64,000 nucleotides of DNA from Sedimentibacter sp. MB35-C1 (GCF_030913635.1 NZ_CP133188.1:2914001-2978000); one strand, 5' to 3'; counted from the first letter of the stretch, positions 47,464 through 57,184 are shown. Numbers and translations: made by a program. Notes: generated by a model not told the origin, from the letters alone.

Positions 47464-47523
47464 TAAAAAAAGAGATCCTCCACCAACGAAAGTAATCATT
47501 TCATTTGTTATGTGAAGAATCTC
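47464..47523 (-). terminator. Terminator after ftsH
   Basis: On the minus strand a 12-bp stem GAGATTCTTCAC/GTGGAGGATCTC (two wobble pairs), a long loop, and a run of seven T. Confidence 0.75.
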
Positions 47524-47535
47524 ATCACTATTAGT

Positions 47536-49359
47536 TTAAACTTCCTCAAACAGCATTTCAAATTCCTTGCCTGAAATTGTTTCTTTTTCTAAAAGGGCCT
47601 GAGCTACACGGTCCAATTTTTCCATGTTTTCACTTAAAAGTGTTTCTGTTTTATGATATGCGCTATCAATAATCCTTCGCATTTCATTGTCTATTCTGGC
47701 AGCAACCTCTTCTGAGTAGTTTCTTATCTTGTTAAAATCTCTTCCTAAAAATACCTCTTCTTCGTTTGTTCCATAAGTCATCGGGCCCAGCTCATCGCTC
47801 ATTCCGTATGTTGTAACCATAGCTCTCGCAATTTTTGTTGCTCTTTCAATATCATTAGATGCTCCAGTTGAAATATCATCAAGAGCAAGTTTTTCAGCAA
47901 CTCTGCCTCCCAAAAGTCTTACAATACTTTCTTCCATTTCTGTCTTTGATCTGTATGACCTGTCTTCTTCAGGCAGATACATCGTAAATCCTCCGGCACC
48001 GCCTCTTGGTATTATTGTAATCATGTGCACAGGATCCTTATTTGAAGATAACCTTGCAACAACTGCATGCCCGGCTTCATGATATGCAGTAAGCTTTTTT
48101 TCATTTTCGCTGATAACCTTACTGCGCTTTTCAGGCCCTGCAATAACCTTAGTTATCGCTTCCTCAATTATGTCCATAGTTATTAATGTCTTGTTCTGTC
48201 TTGCAGTCAAAAGAGCAGCTTCATTCATTGCGTTTTCCAAATCTGCAGGAGTAAATCCTGGAGTCCTTTTTGCTACAATTTCCAGATCTACATCATCTGC
48301 AAGAGGTTTTTTTCTTATATGAATTTTTAATATTGCCTCTCTCGCCTTTACGTCCGGAAGTCCTACATGAACCTGTCTGTCAAAGCGTCCCGGTCTCATC
48401 AACGCTGGATCTAATATGTCAGGTCTATTTGTAGCTGAAATTATTATAATACCTTCGTTTCCTGAAAACCCGTCCATCTCAACCAGAAGTTGGTTCAATG
48501 TCTGCTCTCTTTCATCGTTTCCTCCGCCGAGGCCGGCTCCTCTCCGTCTTCCGACAGCATCAATTTCATCTATAAAAATAATACATGGTGCGTTTTTCTT
48601 TGCCTGGTCAAATAAATCTCTTACACGTGAAGCACCAACCCCCACAAACATTTCAACAAAGTCGGAACCACTTATGCTGAAAAACGGAACCCCTGCCTCT
48701 CCAGACACGGATTTTGACAGATACGTTTTTCCTGTTCCCGGAGGGCCAACCAGCAAGACTCCCTTTGGTATTCTGGCTCCCAGCCTTGCAAACTTTGCTG
48801 GATTTTTAAGGAAATCAACAATTTCGCTTAACTCCTCTTTTTCTTCATCAAGTCCAGCTACATCCGCAAAAGTAATTTTTTTGCTCGGGTCATCATCTTT
48901 AACCATTTTTGCCCTGCTCTTGCCAAAGGACATTGCTTTTCCTGTTCCTCCCCCCTGAGACTGTTTCATGAATACATACCACAAAACTGCCAAAAGGACA
49001 AGCATTCCGATTGTAGGCAGTGCGCTTACCCATATAGGAGTGGCAGGTACAGGTTCGCCCACTATTTCTATTTCCCCTGATTCAATTTTGTCGGCAACAT
49101 ATTTGTCATAAAAACTTGAATTAAATAAAAAGACAGTTGGTACATATGAAGTAAATTTCGTATCGTCTTTGTAAACACCCTTTACCTCACTTTCAGTAAA
49201 GGATAGTGATTTTATGTTATTATTTTGTAATTGAACTATAAGCTCGCTGTAACTTATACTTTGTTCATCCTTCGCAGGTTCAACCATGCTTTGAACCAGC
49301 ATGATAATTACGACAAATATAAGAACATACATTGCGATGCTTCTCATAAATCCTTTCAA
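47536..49359 (-). CDS. ftsH: ATP-dependent zinc metalloprotease FtsH
   Basis: 607 residues in the canonical layout: membrane segment ~8-23, extracytoplasmic domain ~30-105, membrane segment ~110-131, AAA domain with Walker A GPPGTGKT 205-212 and [18 protein letters not shown], and the M41 peptidase with HEAGH. It degrades unassembled membrane proteins and regulators. The TTG start has a GGAGG site 6 bases upstream. It is last in the tilS-hpt-ftsH operon. Confidence 0.96.
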   Translation of the reverse strand: MKGFMRSIAMYVLIFVVIIMLVQSMVEPAKDEQSISYSELIVQLQNNNIKSLSFTESEVKGVYKDDTKFTSYVPTVFLFNSSFYDKYVADKIESGEIEIVGEPVPATPIWVSALPTIGMLVLLAVLWYVFMKQSQGGGTGKAMSFGKSRAKMVKDDDPSKKITFADVAGLDEEKEELSEIVDFLKNPAKFARLGARIPKGVLLVGPPGTGKTYLSKSVSGEAGVPFFSISGSDFVEMFVGVGASRVRDLFDQAKKNAPCIIFIDEIDAVGRRRGAGLGGGNDEREQTLNQLLVEMDGFSGNEGIIIISATNRPDILDPALMRPGRFDRQVHVGLPDVKAREAILKIHIRKKPLADDVDLEIVAKRTPGFTPADLENAMNEAALLTARQNKTLITMDIIEEAITKVIAGPEKRSKVISENEKKLTAYHEAGHAVVARLSSNKDPVHMITIIPRGGAGGFTMYLPEEDRSYRSKTEMEESIVRLLGGRVAEKLALDDISTGASNDIERATKIARAMVTTYGMSDELGPMTYGTNEEEVFLGRDFNKIRNYSEEVAARIDNEMRRIIDSAYHKTETLLSENMEKLDRVAQALLEKETISGKEFEMLFEEV

Positions 49360-49435
49360 TTAAAGCCTCCTCTTTGTCTAAAAAGACCACTGTAATGATA
49401 AAATTGTAGCATATATTGAAATACTTTACAATTAT

Positions 49436-49972
49436 TTATTGGTAAATTTCTTCTTTCAAAATTGCTATATACGGCAGATTCCTATATTTTTCATCATAGT
49501 CCAGACCGTACCCAACTACGAATTCATCAGGAACCCGAAATCCTGTATATTTGATTTCAAGATTGGCTTCCCTTCTGTCGGGTTTATCGAGTATTGTGCA
49601 TATTTCTACCGACGCAGGCCTTCTTGATTTTAAATTGTCAACCAGATAAGACAGCGTCAATCCCGAATCTATTATGTCTTCGACTATAAGTACATGTCTA
49701 CCCTCGATTGATGTATTCAAATCCTTAAGGATACGTACGACTCCAGATGACTGAGTATTTGATCCGTAACTTGAAATGGCCATAAAATCAATACCTAATG
49801 GTAAATTTATATTTCTCATTAAATCGCTTACAAATATTACCGCACCTTTAAGAACACAAACTAAAAGCAAGTCTTTATCCTTGTAATCATCAGTAATTTT
49901 TGCTCCAAGCTCCTTTACCTTGGACTGCAATACATCCTCCGTAATCAATATTTCTTTGATATCTCCGTTCAT
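49436..49972 (-). CDS. hpt: Hypoxanthine phosphoribosyltransferase
   Basis: A 178-residue purine salvage enzyme with PRPP motif [13 protein letters not shown] near residues 96-108 and the flexible loop [14 protein letters not shown]. It makes IMP and GMP from free bases. Its start overlaps the tilS stop by one base, the standard Firmicute tilS-hpt-ftsH order. Confidence 0.95.
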   Translation of the reverse strand: MNGDIKEILITEDVLQSKVKELGAKITDDYKDKDLLLVCVLKGAVIFVSDLMRNINLPLGIDFMAISSYGSNTQSSGVVRILKDLNTSIEGRHVLIVEDIIDSGLTLSYLVDNLKSRRPASVEICTILDKPDRREANLEIKYTGFRVPDEFVVGYGLDYDEKYRNLPYIAILKEEIYQ

Positions 49973-51363
49973 CAGTGCTGTTCCTCCATTGTAATGTTTA
50001 GTATTTTTTTTGTTGAATCCGACACCTTGTAGCTGTTATTGATTCTGAAGCCTTCCAACCACAATATATCACCGCCTGCTTCAATAATGAGTTTTTTATC
50101 TCGTTCAGCGGCAGGTATTTTCAAATCAATAAAAACATCCTTTATTTTCTTTTTTCCTGACATGCCGCAAGGAATCATCGAATCACCGGGACGTCTGTTC
50201 CTGACAATCGGGTTCCCTTTTAGTAAACCATAGTCCAAGCTTATGCTGTTCCTATTTTTTCTGTCAAATTCCGTAATATTCAAAATCTTTACAGTAAGTG
50301 TCTTTCCAACCTCAGGAATATACAAAGAATCGTTTAGTATAATATTATATTCAAAATTCGGAATGTTTTCAACATTTTTATTGATTATAAAATTATCATA
50401 ACTGATTTCTGTTGTAAAGCCCTCCGTCAAATTAATTTTTTTTCCGGTATCAGCAGCTTGCATAAATCCAAGCATATAATTAATATGCTTCATTTCAATA
50501 TTTATTGTATTTCCCTTAAGCTCCTCTATTGCCCTCTTTACTATCCTTCCAGATTCACCTGGTTCCAGAGACTTTAGCTTAGGAAGATTTAACACAACTC
50601 TTTTAGCATCTTTCTCCACCAGAAGTTCCTGAAATTTAAGTTCTGTATATTTTTCAATTATTTTTTTGTCCCTTTGCATTGCTTCAGACATTCTGTACAA
50701 CGCATTCTGGATATTCGGATTGAAACTTTCTTCTAAATAAGGAATCAGATTTAATCTTATTTTATTTCTTCCGTATATATCATGAAGGTTTGTTTTATCT
50801 ATGCAATATTCATAACTGTTATCATGCAGGTATTTTAAAATCTCTGACTTCGGAACATTTAGAATTGGCCTTATTATATTATTATTTTCAAAGCTCATCG
50901 CACTTAATCCGTCAACTCCTGTACCCCTTATGAGCCTTTGAAGCACAGTTTCCGCCTGATCGTTTAAATTGTGCGCAACTGCGATTTTCCCGCCGCCAAG
51001 TTCATCAAGATTTTCATTAAAAAAACCATATCTTAGTATTCGTCCTGCTTCTTCTTCAGTGACTTTAAGCTCTCGAGCATATTCGCCGGCATGCTTTCTC
51101 TTGACAAAAAGTCTTATACCATATTTTCTGCACAGATTTCTTGCGAATTCTTCGTCATGCATCGCATCTTCGCCTCTGTACATATGATTTATATGAGAAG
51201 CATACAAATTAAAGCCTAAAATTTCCTTTAGTTTTCTCAAATTGTGAAACAGGAATACGGAATCCGGTCCTCCGGATAGCGCTACAAGGATGGTTTCTCC
51301 TTTAAATATCAATTTTTTTTGCAATACATTCTGCTTTACTAAATTATACATATCTTCCCTCAT
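49972..51363 (-). CDS. tilS: tRNA(Ile)-lysidine synthase
   Basis: 463 residues: N-terminal N-type ATP-pyrophosphatase with [16 protein letters not shown] near residues 27-42, the linker domain, and a C-terminal TilS domain with [20 protein letters not shown]. It makes lysidine at C34 of the AUA-reading tRNA-Ile. It is first in its operon. Confidence 0.95.
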   Translation of the reverse strand: MREDMYNLVKQNVLQKKLIFKGETILVALSGGPDSVFLFHNLRKLKEILGFNLYASHINHMYRGEDAMHDEEFARNLCRKYGIRLFVKRKHAGEYARELKVTEEEAGRILRYGFFNENLDELGGGKIAVAHNLNDQAETVLQRLIRGTGVDGLSAMSFENNNIIRPILNVPKSEILKYLHDNSYEYCIDKTNLHDIYGRNKIRLNLIPYLEESFNPNIQNALYRMSEAMQRDKKIIEKYTELKFQELLVEKDAKRVVLNLPKLKSLEPGESGRIVKRAIEELKGNTINIEMKHINYMLGFMQAADTGKKINLTEGFTTEISYDNFIINKNVENIPNFEYNIILNDSLYIPEVGKTLTVKILNITEFDRKNRNSISLDYGLLKGNPIVRNRRPGDSMIPCGMSGKKKIKDVFIDLKIPAAERDKKLIIEAGGDILWLEGFRINNSYKVSDSTKKILNITMEEQH

Positions 51364-51380
51364 TTTATTACATGTTATAG

Positions 51381-51389
51381 ATTATACCA
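51381..51389 (-). promoter_or_regulatory. Extended -10 promoter of tilS-hpt-ftsH
   Basis: Minus-strand TGGTATAAT is a perfect extended -10, ~18 bases before the tilS ATG. The -35 region is A/T-rich and weak. The rest of the 51364-51680 gap contains only the spoIIE terminator. Confidence 0.55.
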
Positions 51390-51514
51390 CGGTTTTATCA
51401 ATTTAAAAATATTTTTTAATTTTTTCGTAAAATATACAAAAAAATCTTCCATTGCGTATACCGGCATATGCCTCTAATATATATAATTAACATATAAATT
51501 GAATAATTAAAATA

Positions 51515-51555
51515 ATGAGCTGAACTCAATAATAAAATTATCAATTTCAGCTCAT
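51515..51555 (-). terminator. Terminator after spoIIE
   Basis: On the minus strand a 10-bp perfect stem ATGAGCTGAA/TTCAGCTCAT with a 21-base loop, then TATTTTAATT. Confidence 0.65.
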
Positions 51556-51680
51556 CTCAATCCTATTAAATTTCAAAATTTATACATGCTGAATAAAATG
51601 AGAAATGCTATTTACAAGTTAGCTTCTTCTTGCAATGAAAACACATTAGCAATAGACAAACAGACAGAAGAGTTTTGTTT

Positions 51681-53309
51681 TTAACCTATTTTTGTAACCA
51701 GCACCGTCATGTCATCGATAATTTTGTCCTGCCCTCTTAAAGCATAGCTTAATATAGAATTAGCGATTGTTTGAGGATCCTTATTAACTAAGTATTCAAT
51801 ATATTTATCCAGAGATTTTTTTGTATCCATACCTATTGAATCTATTATACCATCCGATACCATAATAATAAGGTCTCCAATTTCCACCTTTTTTTTAAAT
51901 GAACTGTATTCAAAGTTATCCAGTATACCCAGCGGAAGACTTTTACCGGATATTTTATCCACGGTTTTTCCACTTATAAGGTAAGAAGGCGCGGCTCCTG
52001 CTTTATATATTCGTATTTCTCTGGAACTATAATCAATTATATTAAAATCAAACGTTACAAATCTTTCTTCTCCGAGCTTTATCATTAAGATAGAATTAAG
52101 TGTTCTCAATATCTGTGCTTCTGAAAAATCAGTGTATAGAAATTTCGAAAGCAAGTCAACCGCTCCATTGCTTTCGTTATATGCCTCTTCTCCTGAACCG
52201 ATCCCGTCACACAACACAGTATAATATCTATCAGCCCTTCCTGCATAGGCAAAATTATCTCCAGACACTTCACTTCCCTCTTTAACTGCAGAAGCGCTGT
52301 ATGTCCTTATTTTTATTCTTTTTATATTTTTAAACTTCAAGACATAGTAATCTTTAGATGCGACTACTCTTTCAGTACATTTAAGCTTTACACCGCAAAC
52401 ATTTCTTACTATAAGCTCGATTGCGCTTTCAGCCTCCTCACATGATTTTTCTGTCTTTACAGTAACGCTTAAAGAAATTGTGTTTTTATTAGAGGAAACG
52501 ACTTCAAAAAATTTAACATTTATATTCTGCCATAACAGCTGTTCTTTTATTTTCGTTTTTGCCTTATCCGTAAATATACTCACATTTCTGGGTTTTCTAA
52601 ATTCAGCAATGTTTTTTATAGTTCCGGCTTCTCTTTGATACTCAGTGTTATTTTCCGCAGAAGCTGTTGAAGCCGCTTCTTCTTTTGCATCCACATTCCT
52701 TTCACTTTCTTTATTTGCAAATTTAATAACCTTGTCATATGATTTTTCTTCAGATTTCTTTATTTTTTTTGCTTTTTTATTTTTTATCCTATGAACATTT
52801 TCTTTTTTAAAGCCGTATTTTATATTTTTTATTACTTTTATGATTTCATTGGTAATAATTATTGCACTAAAAACAAAAATCGTTTCAAAAGTATTTAACA
52901 TCAGTCCATTTACACTGAATCCATCTGCTAATAATATTGTTGTCTTTGAAACAAGCAGCACAATTGAAGAATATCCTGCTGCAATAAGAATGGAATGCCT
53001 TTCATCCTTAAAATTTAAAAAGTATGCATAGACGGCAATCAAAATAATAACATACACAAAGCTTGACTGTGCAAAAAGTACGGCAAATATTGCAGTAAGC
53101 AGCATAGATACAGAGCTTCCCTGCGCATAGCAATACGAACTCAATACCACTACTGCAAATGGAAATATTTCATCAATGATATTTTGCCTTGCAATAAAAA
53201 AACACATCATAAAAACAATCCAGTTTTCTTTGATGTGCTTAATTTCATTTTTTAGAAACTCTCCAATAATACCTGTAATGTATCTTTTATCGTTTGTTTG
53301 ACCAATCAT
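51681..53309 (-). CDS. spoIIE: Stage II sporulation protein E, short form
   Basis: 542 residues. The N-terminal ~155 residues hold about five or six membrane segments; a charged linker (~165-245) follows; the C-terminal half is a PP2C phosphatase with VLCDGIGSGEEAYNES and IMVSDGIIDSIG supplying the metal-binding Asp residues. It dephosphorylates SpoIIAA to release SigF in the forespore. Bacillus SpoIIE is ~827 residues with ten membrane segments, so this is much shorter. I start at the ATG at 53309, 8 bases after AGGGG. Confidence 0.9.
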   Translation of the reverse strand: MIGQTNDKRYITGIIGEFLKNEIKHIKENWIVFMMCFFIARQNIIDEIFPFAVVVLSSYCYAQGSSVSMLLTAIFAVLFAQSSFVYVIILIAVYAYFLNFKDERHSILIAAGYSSIVLLVSKTTILLADGFSVNGLMLNTFETIFVFSAIIITNEIIKVIKNIKYGFKKENVHRIKNKKAKKIKKSEEKSYDKVIKFANKESERNVDAKEEAASTASAENNTEYQREAGTIKNIAEFRKPRNVSIFTDKAKTKIKEQLLWQNINVKFFEVVSSNKNTISLSVTVKTEKSCEEAESAIELIVRNVCGVKLKCTERVVASKDYYVLKFKNIKRIKIRTYSASAVKEGSEVSGDNFAYAGRADRYYTVLCDGIGSGEEAYNESNGAVDLLSKFLYTDFSEAQILRTLNSILMIKLGEERFVTFDFNIIDYSSREIRIYKAGAAPSYLISGKTVDKISGKSLPLGILDNFEYSSFKKKVEIGDLIIMVSDGIIDSIGMDTKKSLDKYIEYLVNKDPQTIANSILSYALRGQDKIIDDMTVLVTKIG

Positions 53310-53332
53310 GATTTCCACCCCTTCACTTTATA

Positions 53333-53366
53333 ATGGTAGCAGAAACAGAATGTAAAATGCTGTCAA
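53333..53366 (-). promoter_or_regulatory. Possible Spo0A-dependent promoter of spoIIE with 22-bp spacing
   Basis: Minus-strand TTGACA (53361-53366) and TACCAT (53333-53338) are separated by 22 bp. In Bacillus, spoIIG and spoIIE promoters have unusually long 21-22 bp spacers and need Spo0A~P bound at 0A boxes over the -35. The complement of TTTGACA is TGTCAAA, one mismatch from the 0A box TGTCGAA. This is inference from sequence. Confidence 0.45.
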
Positions 53367-53382
53367 ACTATGCGATATCTAT

Positions 53383-53844
53383 TCAGTTTTCCAATTCTTC
53401 TTCAAGCCCTATTCCTTGAATTAATTTATTGTCATTTTTATTCTTATCTATATATATAGTCTCATTCGGTTTAACCATTTTGTACTGTTCTCTGGCTATT
53501 TTTTCAACAAGCTCCAGCAATGCTTCCTCATCATTAATTTTTTCAACATCTTTTTTAAGATCCTGAACTTCCTTTTCGACTTTAGCTTTGCTATGATTTT
53601 TTTCATCTATTTCCTTGTTTAGTTCGTTTATCATCTGGTACTGATTAAATGCAGTATATCCAAAATAAAATATGAATACCATAAAAGCAAAATTTAATAT
53701 ATTAAATTTTCTTTTTTTCTTTTTGGGGGCAGATTTTATTAGCTTTTGCATCCTATGCTGATTTTTTATTTCTTTTTCTTGCATACGGAAGTCTTCATTA
53801 TTGATTTTTTTCTTTAGTTCTATAATTTTTTGATCTTCGTTCAA
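53383..53844 (-). CDS. divIC: Septum formation initiator, DivIC/FtsB family
   Basis: 153 residues: basic cytoplasmic N-terminus (~45 residues, KSAPKKKKRKF), a membrane segment (ILNFAFMVFIFYFGYTAF), a coiled coil (~68-110) and REQYKMVKPNETIYI, the FtsB/DivIC end. It joins FtsL and FtsQ in the divisome. It overlaps yabQ by 47 bp. The order yabP-yabQ-divIC-spoIIE matches Bacillus and clostridia. Confidence 0.88.
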   Translation of the reverse strand: MNEDQKIIELKKKINNEDFRMQEKEIKNQHRMQKLIKSAPKKKKRKFNILNFAFMVFIFYFGYTAFNQYQMINELNKEIDEKNHSKAKVEKEVQDLKKDVEKINDEEALLELVEKIAREQYKMVKPNETIYIDKNKNDNKLIQGIGLEEELEN

Positions 53845-54409
53845 TTGTTCTTTTCCCCCTTTTTCTCTTTTTCATCTTGCGTAGATGCCTTTTTTTATTA
53901 TATATCATTTTTTTGTTTTTTGAAAGTTTTTTTACCCTGAACTTAAAGAATTTATATCGTTTTTTTGCTGTATTTCTTGTTTTTTCGTATTTAAGTTTTA
54001 TAGGGTACAACAATATTTTAAATTTGTTAATCAACATATTTGCAACATATTTAATGGGGTCAATCAACAAGCTTATTATCTTCTTTATAAATTTTAAAAT
54101 TGCATCCACAATAAAAATAGCTGCTTTTAAAATATATCGACTGATTCCGTAAAAATATAATAGAGCGCCTGAAATAAATCCAATAAGAATAAAAAACCTG
54201 ACATTGCCGAAGCTTATATCAAAAATAAGCTGTATTCCAATATATATACTTATCAGCCAATATAAAATATCTCCTATAGCAGTAGCAAACGCACTTAGTT
54301 TAGTATAATGCCTTACGAGTCTGTATATGTCCCAAATGAATCCGAGAAGCATTCCCCCCATTACAGAAACTGCAAGCATATATTCTTGAGAGTAAGGTAA
54401 GTAATCCAT
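53798..54409 (-). CDS. yabQ: Spore cortex protein YabQ
   Basis: 203 residues. An N-terminal region with about five membrane segments (SQEYMLAVSVMGGMLLGFIWDIYRL is typical, positions 7-31) is followed by a Lys/Arg-rich cytoplasmic tail longer than in some homologues. YabQ is a mother-cell membrane protein needed for cortex formation in Bacillus. The last 47 bp overlap divIC, so the tail may have been extended into it. Confidence 0.85.
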   Translation of the reverse strand: MDYLPYSQEYMLAVSVMGGMLLGFIWDIYRLVRHYTKLSAFATAIGDILYWLISIYIGIQLIFDISFGNVRFFILIGFISGALLYFYGISRYILKAAIFIVDAILKFIKKIISLLIDPIKYVANMLINKFKILLYPIKLKYEKTRNTAKKRYKFFKFRVKKLSKNKKMIYNKKRHLRKMKKRKRGKRTIERRSKNYRTKEKNQ

Positions 54410-54415
54410 ATAATC

Positions 54416-54694
54416 CTACTTAAATAATTTTTTAACCAAGCTTACTTTTTCTCTTTGACCTTCATATTCGGAATATACTAGGGAATTTATAACTCCTTTT
54501 ACAATAAGCTTGCCTTCATCAACGTTCAATTTATTTATATTGAGCTTTTCACCCTTTATGGTCAACTTTCCTTTGTTAGTAATAAGTACAACCACTTCAT
54601 CGTTAAAGTTGTCTACATTTTCTACTCCAGTTACGCTTAATATTTCCTTGTTTTCAAGCGTTAAGCTTTGTACGGCTTTCTCATCCATTTGCAT
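54416..54694 (-). CDS. yabP: Sporulation protein YabP
   Basis: A 92-residue YabP/YqfC-family protein, beta-rich with repeated segments NKEILSVTGVENVDNF and GKLTIKGEKLNINKLN. It is a mother-cell coat/cortex-assembly protein. It has a GGGGGG ribosome site and lies 6 bp before yabQ. Confidence 0.88.
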   Translation of the reverse strand: MQMDEKAVQSLTLENKEILSVTGVENVDNFNDEVVVLITNKGKLTIKGEKLNINKLNVDEGKLIVKGVINSLVYSEYEGQREKVSLVKKLFK

Positions 54695-54730
54695 TCCCCC
54701 CGAAATTGAGACATTCGATTTTTATTATTA

Positions 54731-54758
54731 ATTATATGTATTTCATTTGTAATTATGA
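54731..54758 (-). promoter_or_regulatory. Possible SigE-type promoter of yabP
   Basis: Minus-strand TCATAAT (54752-54758), a 13-bp spacer and CATATAAT (54731-54738), one mismatch from the SigE -10 CATACAAT. A SigA reading (TTCATA, 17 bp, TATAAT) is also possible from the same bases. Mother-cell expression would fit YabP and YabQ. Confidence 0.4.
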
Positions 54759-54785
54759 ATAAATGCCTGCCTAAAATAAATACAA

Positions 54786-54803
54786 GGAGGGACTTCGCCC
54801 TCC
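54786..54803 (-). terminator. Terminator after the ComK-like gene
   Basis: On the minus strand a 6-bp G+C stem GGAGGG/CCCTCC with a 6-base loop, then TTGTATTTATTTT. Confidence 0.7.
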
Positions 54804-54807
54804 TCTG

Positions 54808-55281
54808 CTAATTATTTTTCTTATGCTTTTCCTTATATATGTCTCTCGCCAATCTGCCGTTCAACATGCTCCTTTTTAGCGACTTTATGCTTTGCCTCGT
54901 TTTTATAGTTTTGCCTGAATTCATTAGTATTACAGCAAGTCCGTTTTCCTGCTCAACCTGATCAACAGCATTTAAGTCTACATATCCGTACGCCGCATCA
55001 TGCTTAAACATAGGTTCTCTCACATTAACATATATATATACTGAATTTTCATTTACAACAACCGGCACCTTATTAGAAATGCCAAGCTCTCTACCGTAAT
55101 TTATCCTGTTATGATACAGGCTTATATTATAATAATCCGCTAATTGCTTTATGCATGTTTCAACTGTTGTACTTTTTATATAAGAAGCCTCTGTCGTTAT
55201 GACTTCAGTACAATTCCCTTTATCTTTTACATAAACTGGCAGCATAGCGTCGATTTGGTTAAATTCCAACTTATTTTTCAT
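54808..55281 (-). CDS. ComK-like competence transcription factor
   Basis: 157 residues. The family pattern of ComK is recognisable: TTVETCIKQLADYYNISLYHNR, YGRELGISNKVPVVVNENSVYIYV, YGYVDLNAVDQVE and TRQSIKSLKRSMLNGRLARDIY. ComK binds AT-boxes to activate DNA-uptake genes in Bacillus. Distant homologues occur in clostridia, where their role is not settled. I start at the ATG at 55281, 10 bases after AAAGGA. It is divergent from the sigma factor gene. Confidence 0.6.
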   Translation of the reverse strand: MKNKLEFNQIDAMLPVYVKDKGNCTEVITTEASYIKSTTVETCIKQLADYYNISLYHNRINYGRELGISNKVPVVVNENSVYIYVNVREPMFKHDAAYGYVDLNAVDQVEQENGLAVILMNSGKTIKTRQSIKSLKRSMLNGRLARDIYKEKHKKNN

Positions 55282-55382
55282 ATTACACAAATCCTTTAAT
55301 TAAAGTTTGCATTGAAATTCTAATGTTATGCTTTTTCATGTTTTATGCCAAACAGCCCAGTCATTTCAACCAAGTTCCGCTT

Positions 55383-55411
55383 TTTACAGCTAACAAATCT
55401 ATATATATAAT
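55383..55411 (+). promoter_or_regulatory. SigA-type promoter of the orphan sigma gene
   Basis: TTTACA (55383-55388), a 17-bp spacer and TATAAT (55406-55411), ~30 bases before the ATG. The ribosome site is GAGGGG. Confidence 0.6.
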
Positions 55412-55441
55412 CATATTAGCCTTAAAGAAAGAGGGGTAGTC

Positions 55442-55990
55442 ATGGGCTCTGACATTAATTATATTATTCAAATGAGTTTAAATGGGGACAAGAATTATCA
55501 CGAAATTTTATTAGACAGGTTAAAACCGCTTATTTTTAAAAACATTTATATGTATTGGGATCCTATGGACCCCATAGCAGAAGATCTTGAACAGGAAGGT
55601 TATGTATTAATCTTAGAATCTCTAAAAGCCTATAACCAAAAAAGAAATGTTCACTTTCTTCAGTATGTAAAAATAAAAATATATTATTTTTATAAAAACT
55701 ATTTTCGAAAAACAAGAAAAGATAATAATAAAAGTTATTCAGATGATTTGATTTGCGGTGAATTTCCATCCTGTTTAGACAATTTATTGGAAAAAGAGAA
55801 TTCGAACGAACTGTATGAGAATATAAAAACCCTTTCAGCAATAGATAGAGAAATTCTTCGTTTGTATTACTATGAGCAGCTTACTATACGGGAAGTATCT
55901 GAAAGACTCGAAATGCCGCTCAGCACTTGTTCAGGCAGAAAAAAATCGGCAATAAAAAAACTATATAACCTTGCAAGATATCAGAAATAA
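55442..55990 (+). CDS. RNA polymerase sigma factor, ECF/SigH-like
   Basis: 182 residues. Region 2 includes DPIAEDLEQEGYVLILESLKAYN near residues 42-64 with the aromatic-rich FLQYVKIKIYYFYKNYFRK. Region 4 is a helix-turn-helix: LSAIDREILRLYYYEQLTIREVSERL and STCSGRKKSAIKKL (~128-177). Region 1.1 and region 3 are missing or short. No anti-sigma gene is adjacent. It is divergent from the ComK-like gene, 160 bp away. The target regulon is unknown. Confidence 0.82.
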   Translation: MGSDINYIIQMSLNGDKNYHEILLDRLKPLIFKNIYMYWDPMDPIAEDLEQEGYVLILESLKAYNQKRNVHFLQYVKIKIYYFYKNYFRKTRKDNNKSYSDDLICGEFPSCLDNLLEKENSNELYENIKTLSAIDREILRLYYYEQLTIREVSERLEMPLSTCSGRKKSAIKKLYNLARYQK

Positions 55991-56011
55991 AATAGAATCC
56001 CCAATAATTCG

Positions 56012-56060
56012 CTGTCATACCTGCATGATGCAAAAAACATAGCTGGTATGGCAGGTTTTA
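56012..56060 (+). terminator. Terminator after the sigma factor gene
   Basis: A 10-bp stem CTGTCATACC/GGTATGGCAG with one wobble pair, then GTTTTATT. Confidence 0.65.
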
Positions 56061-56079
56061 TTATACCATTAAATTCTCT

Positions 56080-56107
56080 TTGAAAATTTCTGCATTTATG
56101 ATAATAT
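56080..56107 (+). promoter_or_regulatory. Possible promoter of the EamA transporter
   Basis: TTGAAA (56080-56085), a 16-bp spacer and TAATAT (56102-56107). The ribosome site GGGAG precedes the ATG at 56163. Confidence 0.45.
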
Positions 56108-56162
56108 ATAGCATGTGAAGACATAAGTATCTCACAGAAATATATTAGCAGGGAGAATTTTA

Positions 56163-57098
56163 ATGAAAACTCGAGAAGTAAGATCAGTGCTTATATTGCT
56201 GCTGACAGCCGCAATATGGGGATTTGCATTTGTTGCCCAAAGAGTTGGAATGCAGCATGTTGGAGCATTTACATTTAATGGAGCCAGGTTTGCCTTGGGA
56301 AGTTTATCGCTACTGCCAGTGATTTATTTTTTTGGAAAAAAATCAAAAGATAGCGATAAATCCGACAATAAATCAATACCTAAAGAATCGGATTTAAAAT
56401 TGACAATAATTGCCGGCATGATTGCAGGAAGTGTTTTGTTTATGGGTGCTTCACTTCAGCAAGTGGGACTAATTTACACAACTGTGGGAAAAGCAGGATT
56501 TATAACAAGTCTTTACATAGTAATTGTTCCTATCTATGGAATATTTCTAAAACAAAAAACTCATTATACAACTTGGATAGGCGCTTTTACAGCCGTCGTA
56601 GGACTTTATCTTCTAAGTATAAACGAGAGCTTTGAAATAGAGTTCGGAGATTTATTGGAAATTATTGGTGCGTTCTTCTGGGCAGCACATATACAGCTGA
56701 TAGATAGGTTTGCAAAAAAAGTTGATGTAATTAAGCTTTCAAGCTTTCAATTTGCAACATGTTCTGTATTAAGCTTTATAGTTGCTTTCTTATATGAAGA
56801 CGTAAGTCTTTTAGGTTTATCTGATGCATTGATACCTATTTTATACGGAGGTGTAATGTCCGCCGGAGTTGCATATACTCTTCAGGCCATAGGACAAAAG
56901 TCGGCAAAACCGTCACACGCAGCCATAGCACTAAGTATGGAAGCAGTGTTTGCTGCAATCGGAGGCGCTTTGCTGCTTAATGAAGTACTTCCCGCAAGAG
57001 GATACATGGGCTGCGCTCTAATGCTTTTGGGAATGCTTATAACTCAATACGAGAACATAAGGAAAACCCCGGATATTCACAAGGATACCGCTAAATAA
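56163..57098 (+). CDS. DMT-superfamily transporter with two EamA domains
   Basis: 311 residues, ten predicted membrane segments in two EamA repeats. The first starts LLLTAAIWGFAFVAQRVGMQHVG; the second has DLLEIIGAFFWAAHIQLIDRFA and ends PSHAAIALSMEAVFAAIGGALLLNE. It probably exports or imports a small metabolite such as an amino acid or nucleotide precursor; the substrate cannot be told. A ~25-residue Lys/Asp/Ser-rich loop follows the second segment. It is a single-gene transcript. Confidence 0.88.
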   Translation: MKTREVRSVLILLLTAAIWGFAFVAQRVGMQHVGAFTFNGARFALGSLSLLPVIYFFGKKSKDSDKSDNKSIPKESDLKLTIIAGMIAGSVLFMGASLQQVGLIYTTVGKAGFITSLYIVIVPIYGIFLKQKTHYTTWIGAFTAVVGLYLLSINESFEIEFGDLLEIIGAFFWAAHIQLIDRFAKKVDVIKLSSFQFATCSVLSFIVAFLYEDVSLLGLSDALIPILYGGVMSAGVAYTLQAIGQKSAKPSHAAIALSMEAVFAAIGGALLLNEVLPARGYMGCALMLLGMLITQYENIRKTPDIHKDTAK

Positions 57099-57109
57099 AT
57101 TCAAATAAG

Positions 57110-57144
57110 AAGGACAGCGCTAAAATCAACACTGTCCTTTTTTT
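57110..57144 (+). terminator. Terminator after the EamA transporter gene
   Basis: A perfect 8-bp stem AAGGACAG/CTGTCCTT and 14-base loop followed by TTTTTTTAC. It also lies just beyond the convergent VanZ gene. Confidence 0.85.
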
Positions 57145-57184
57145 ACGCCATCTATACAATAATGTTGTAACATTCAGTATCTTA

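Noticed and set aside
47254-47466. 70-residue plus-strand ORF between mcmA1 and ftsH
   Set aside because: No ribosome site or motif. It overlaps the mcmA1 promoter and runs into the ftsH terminator.
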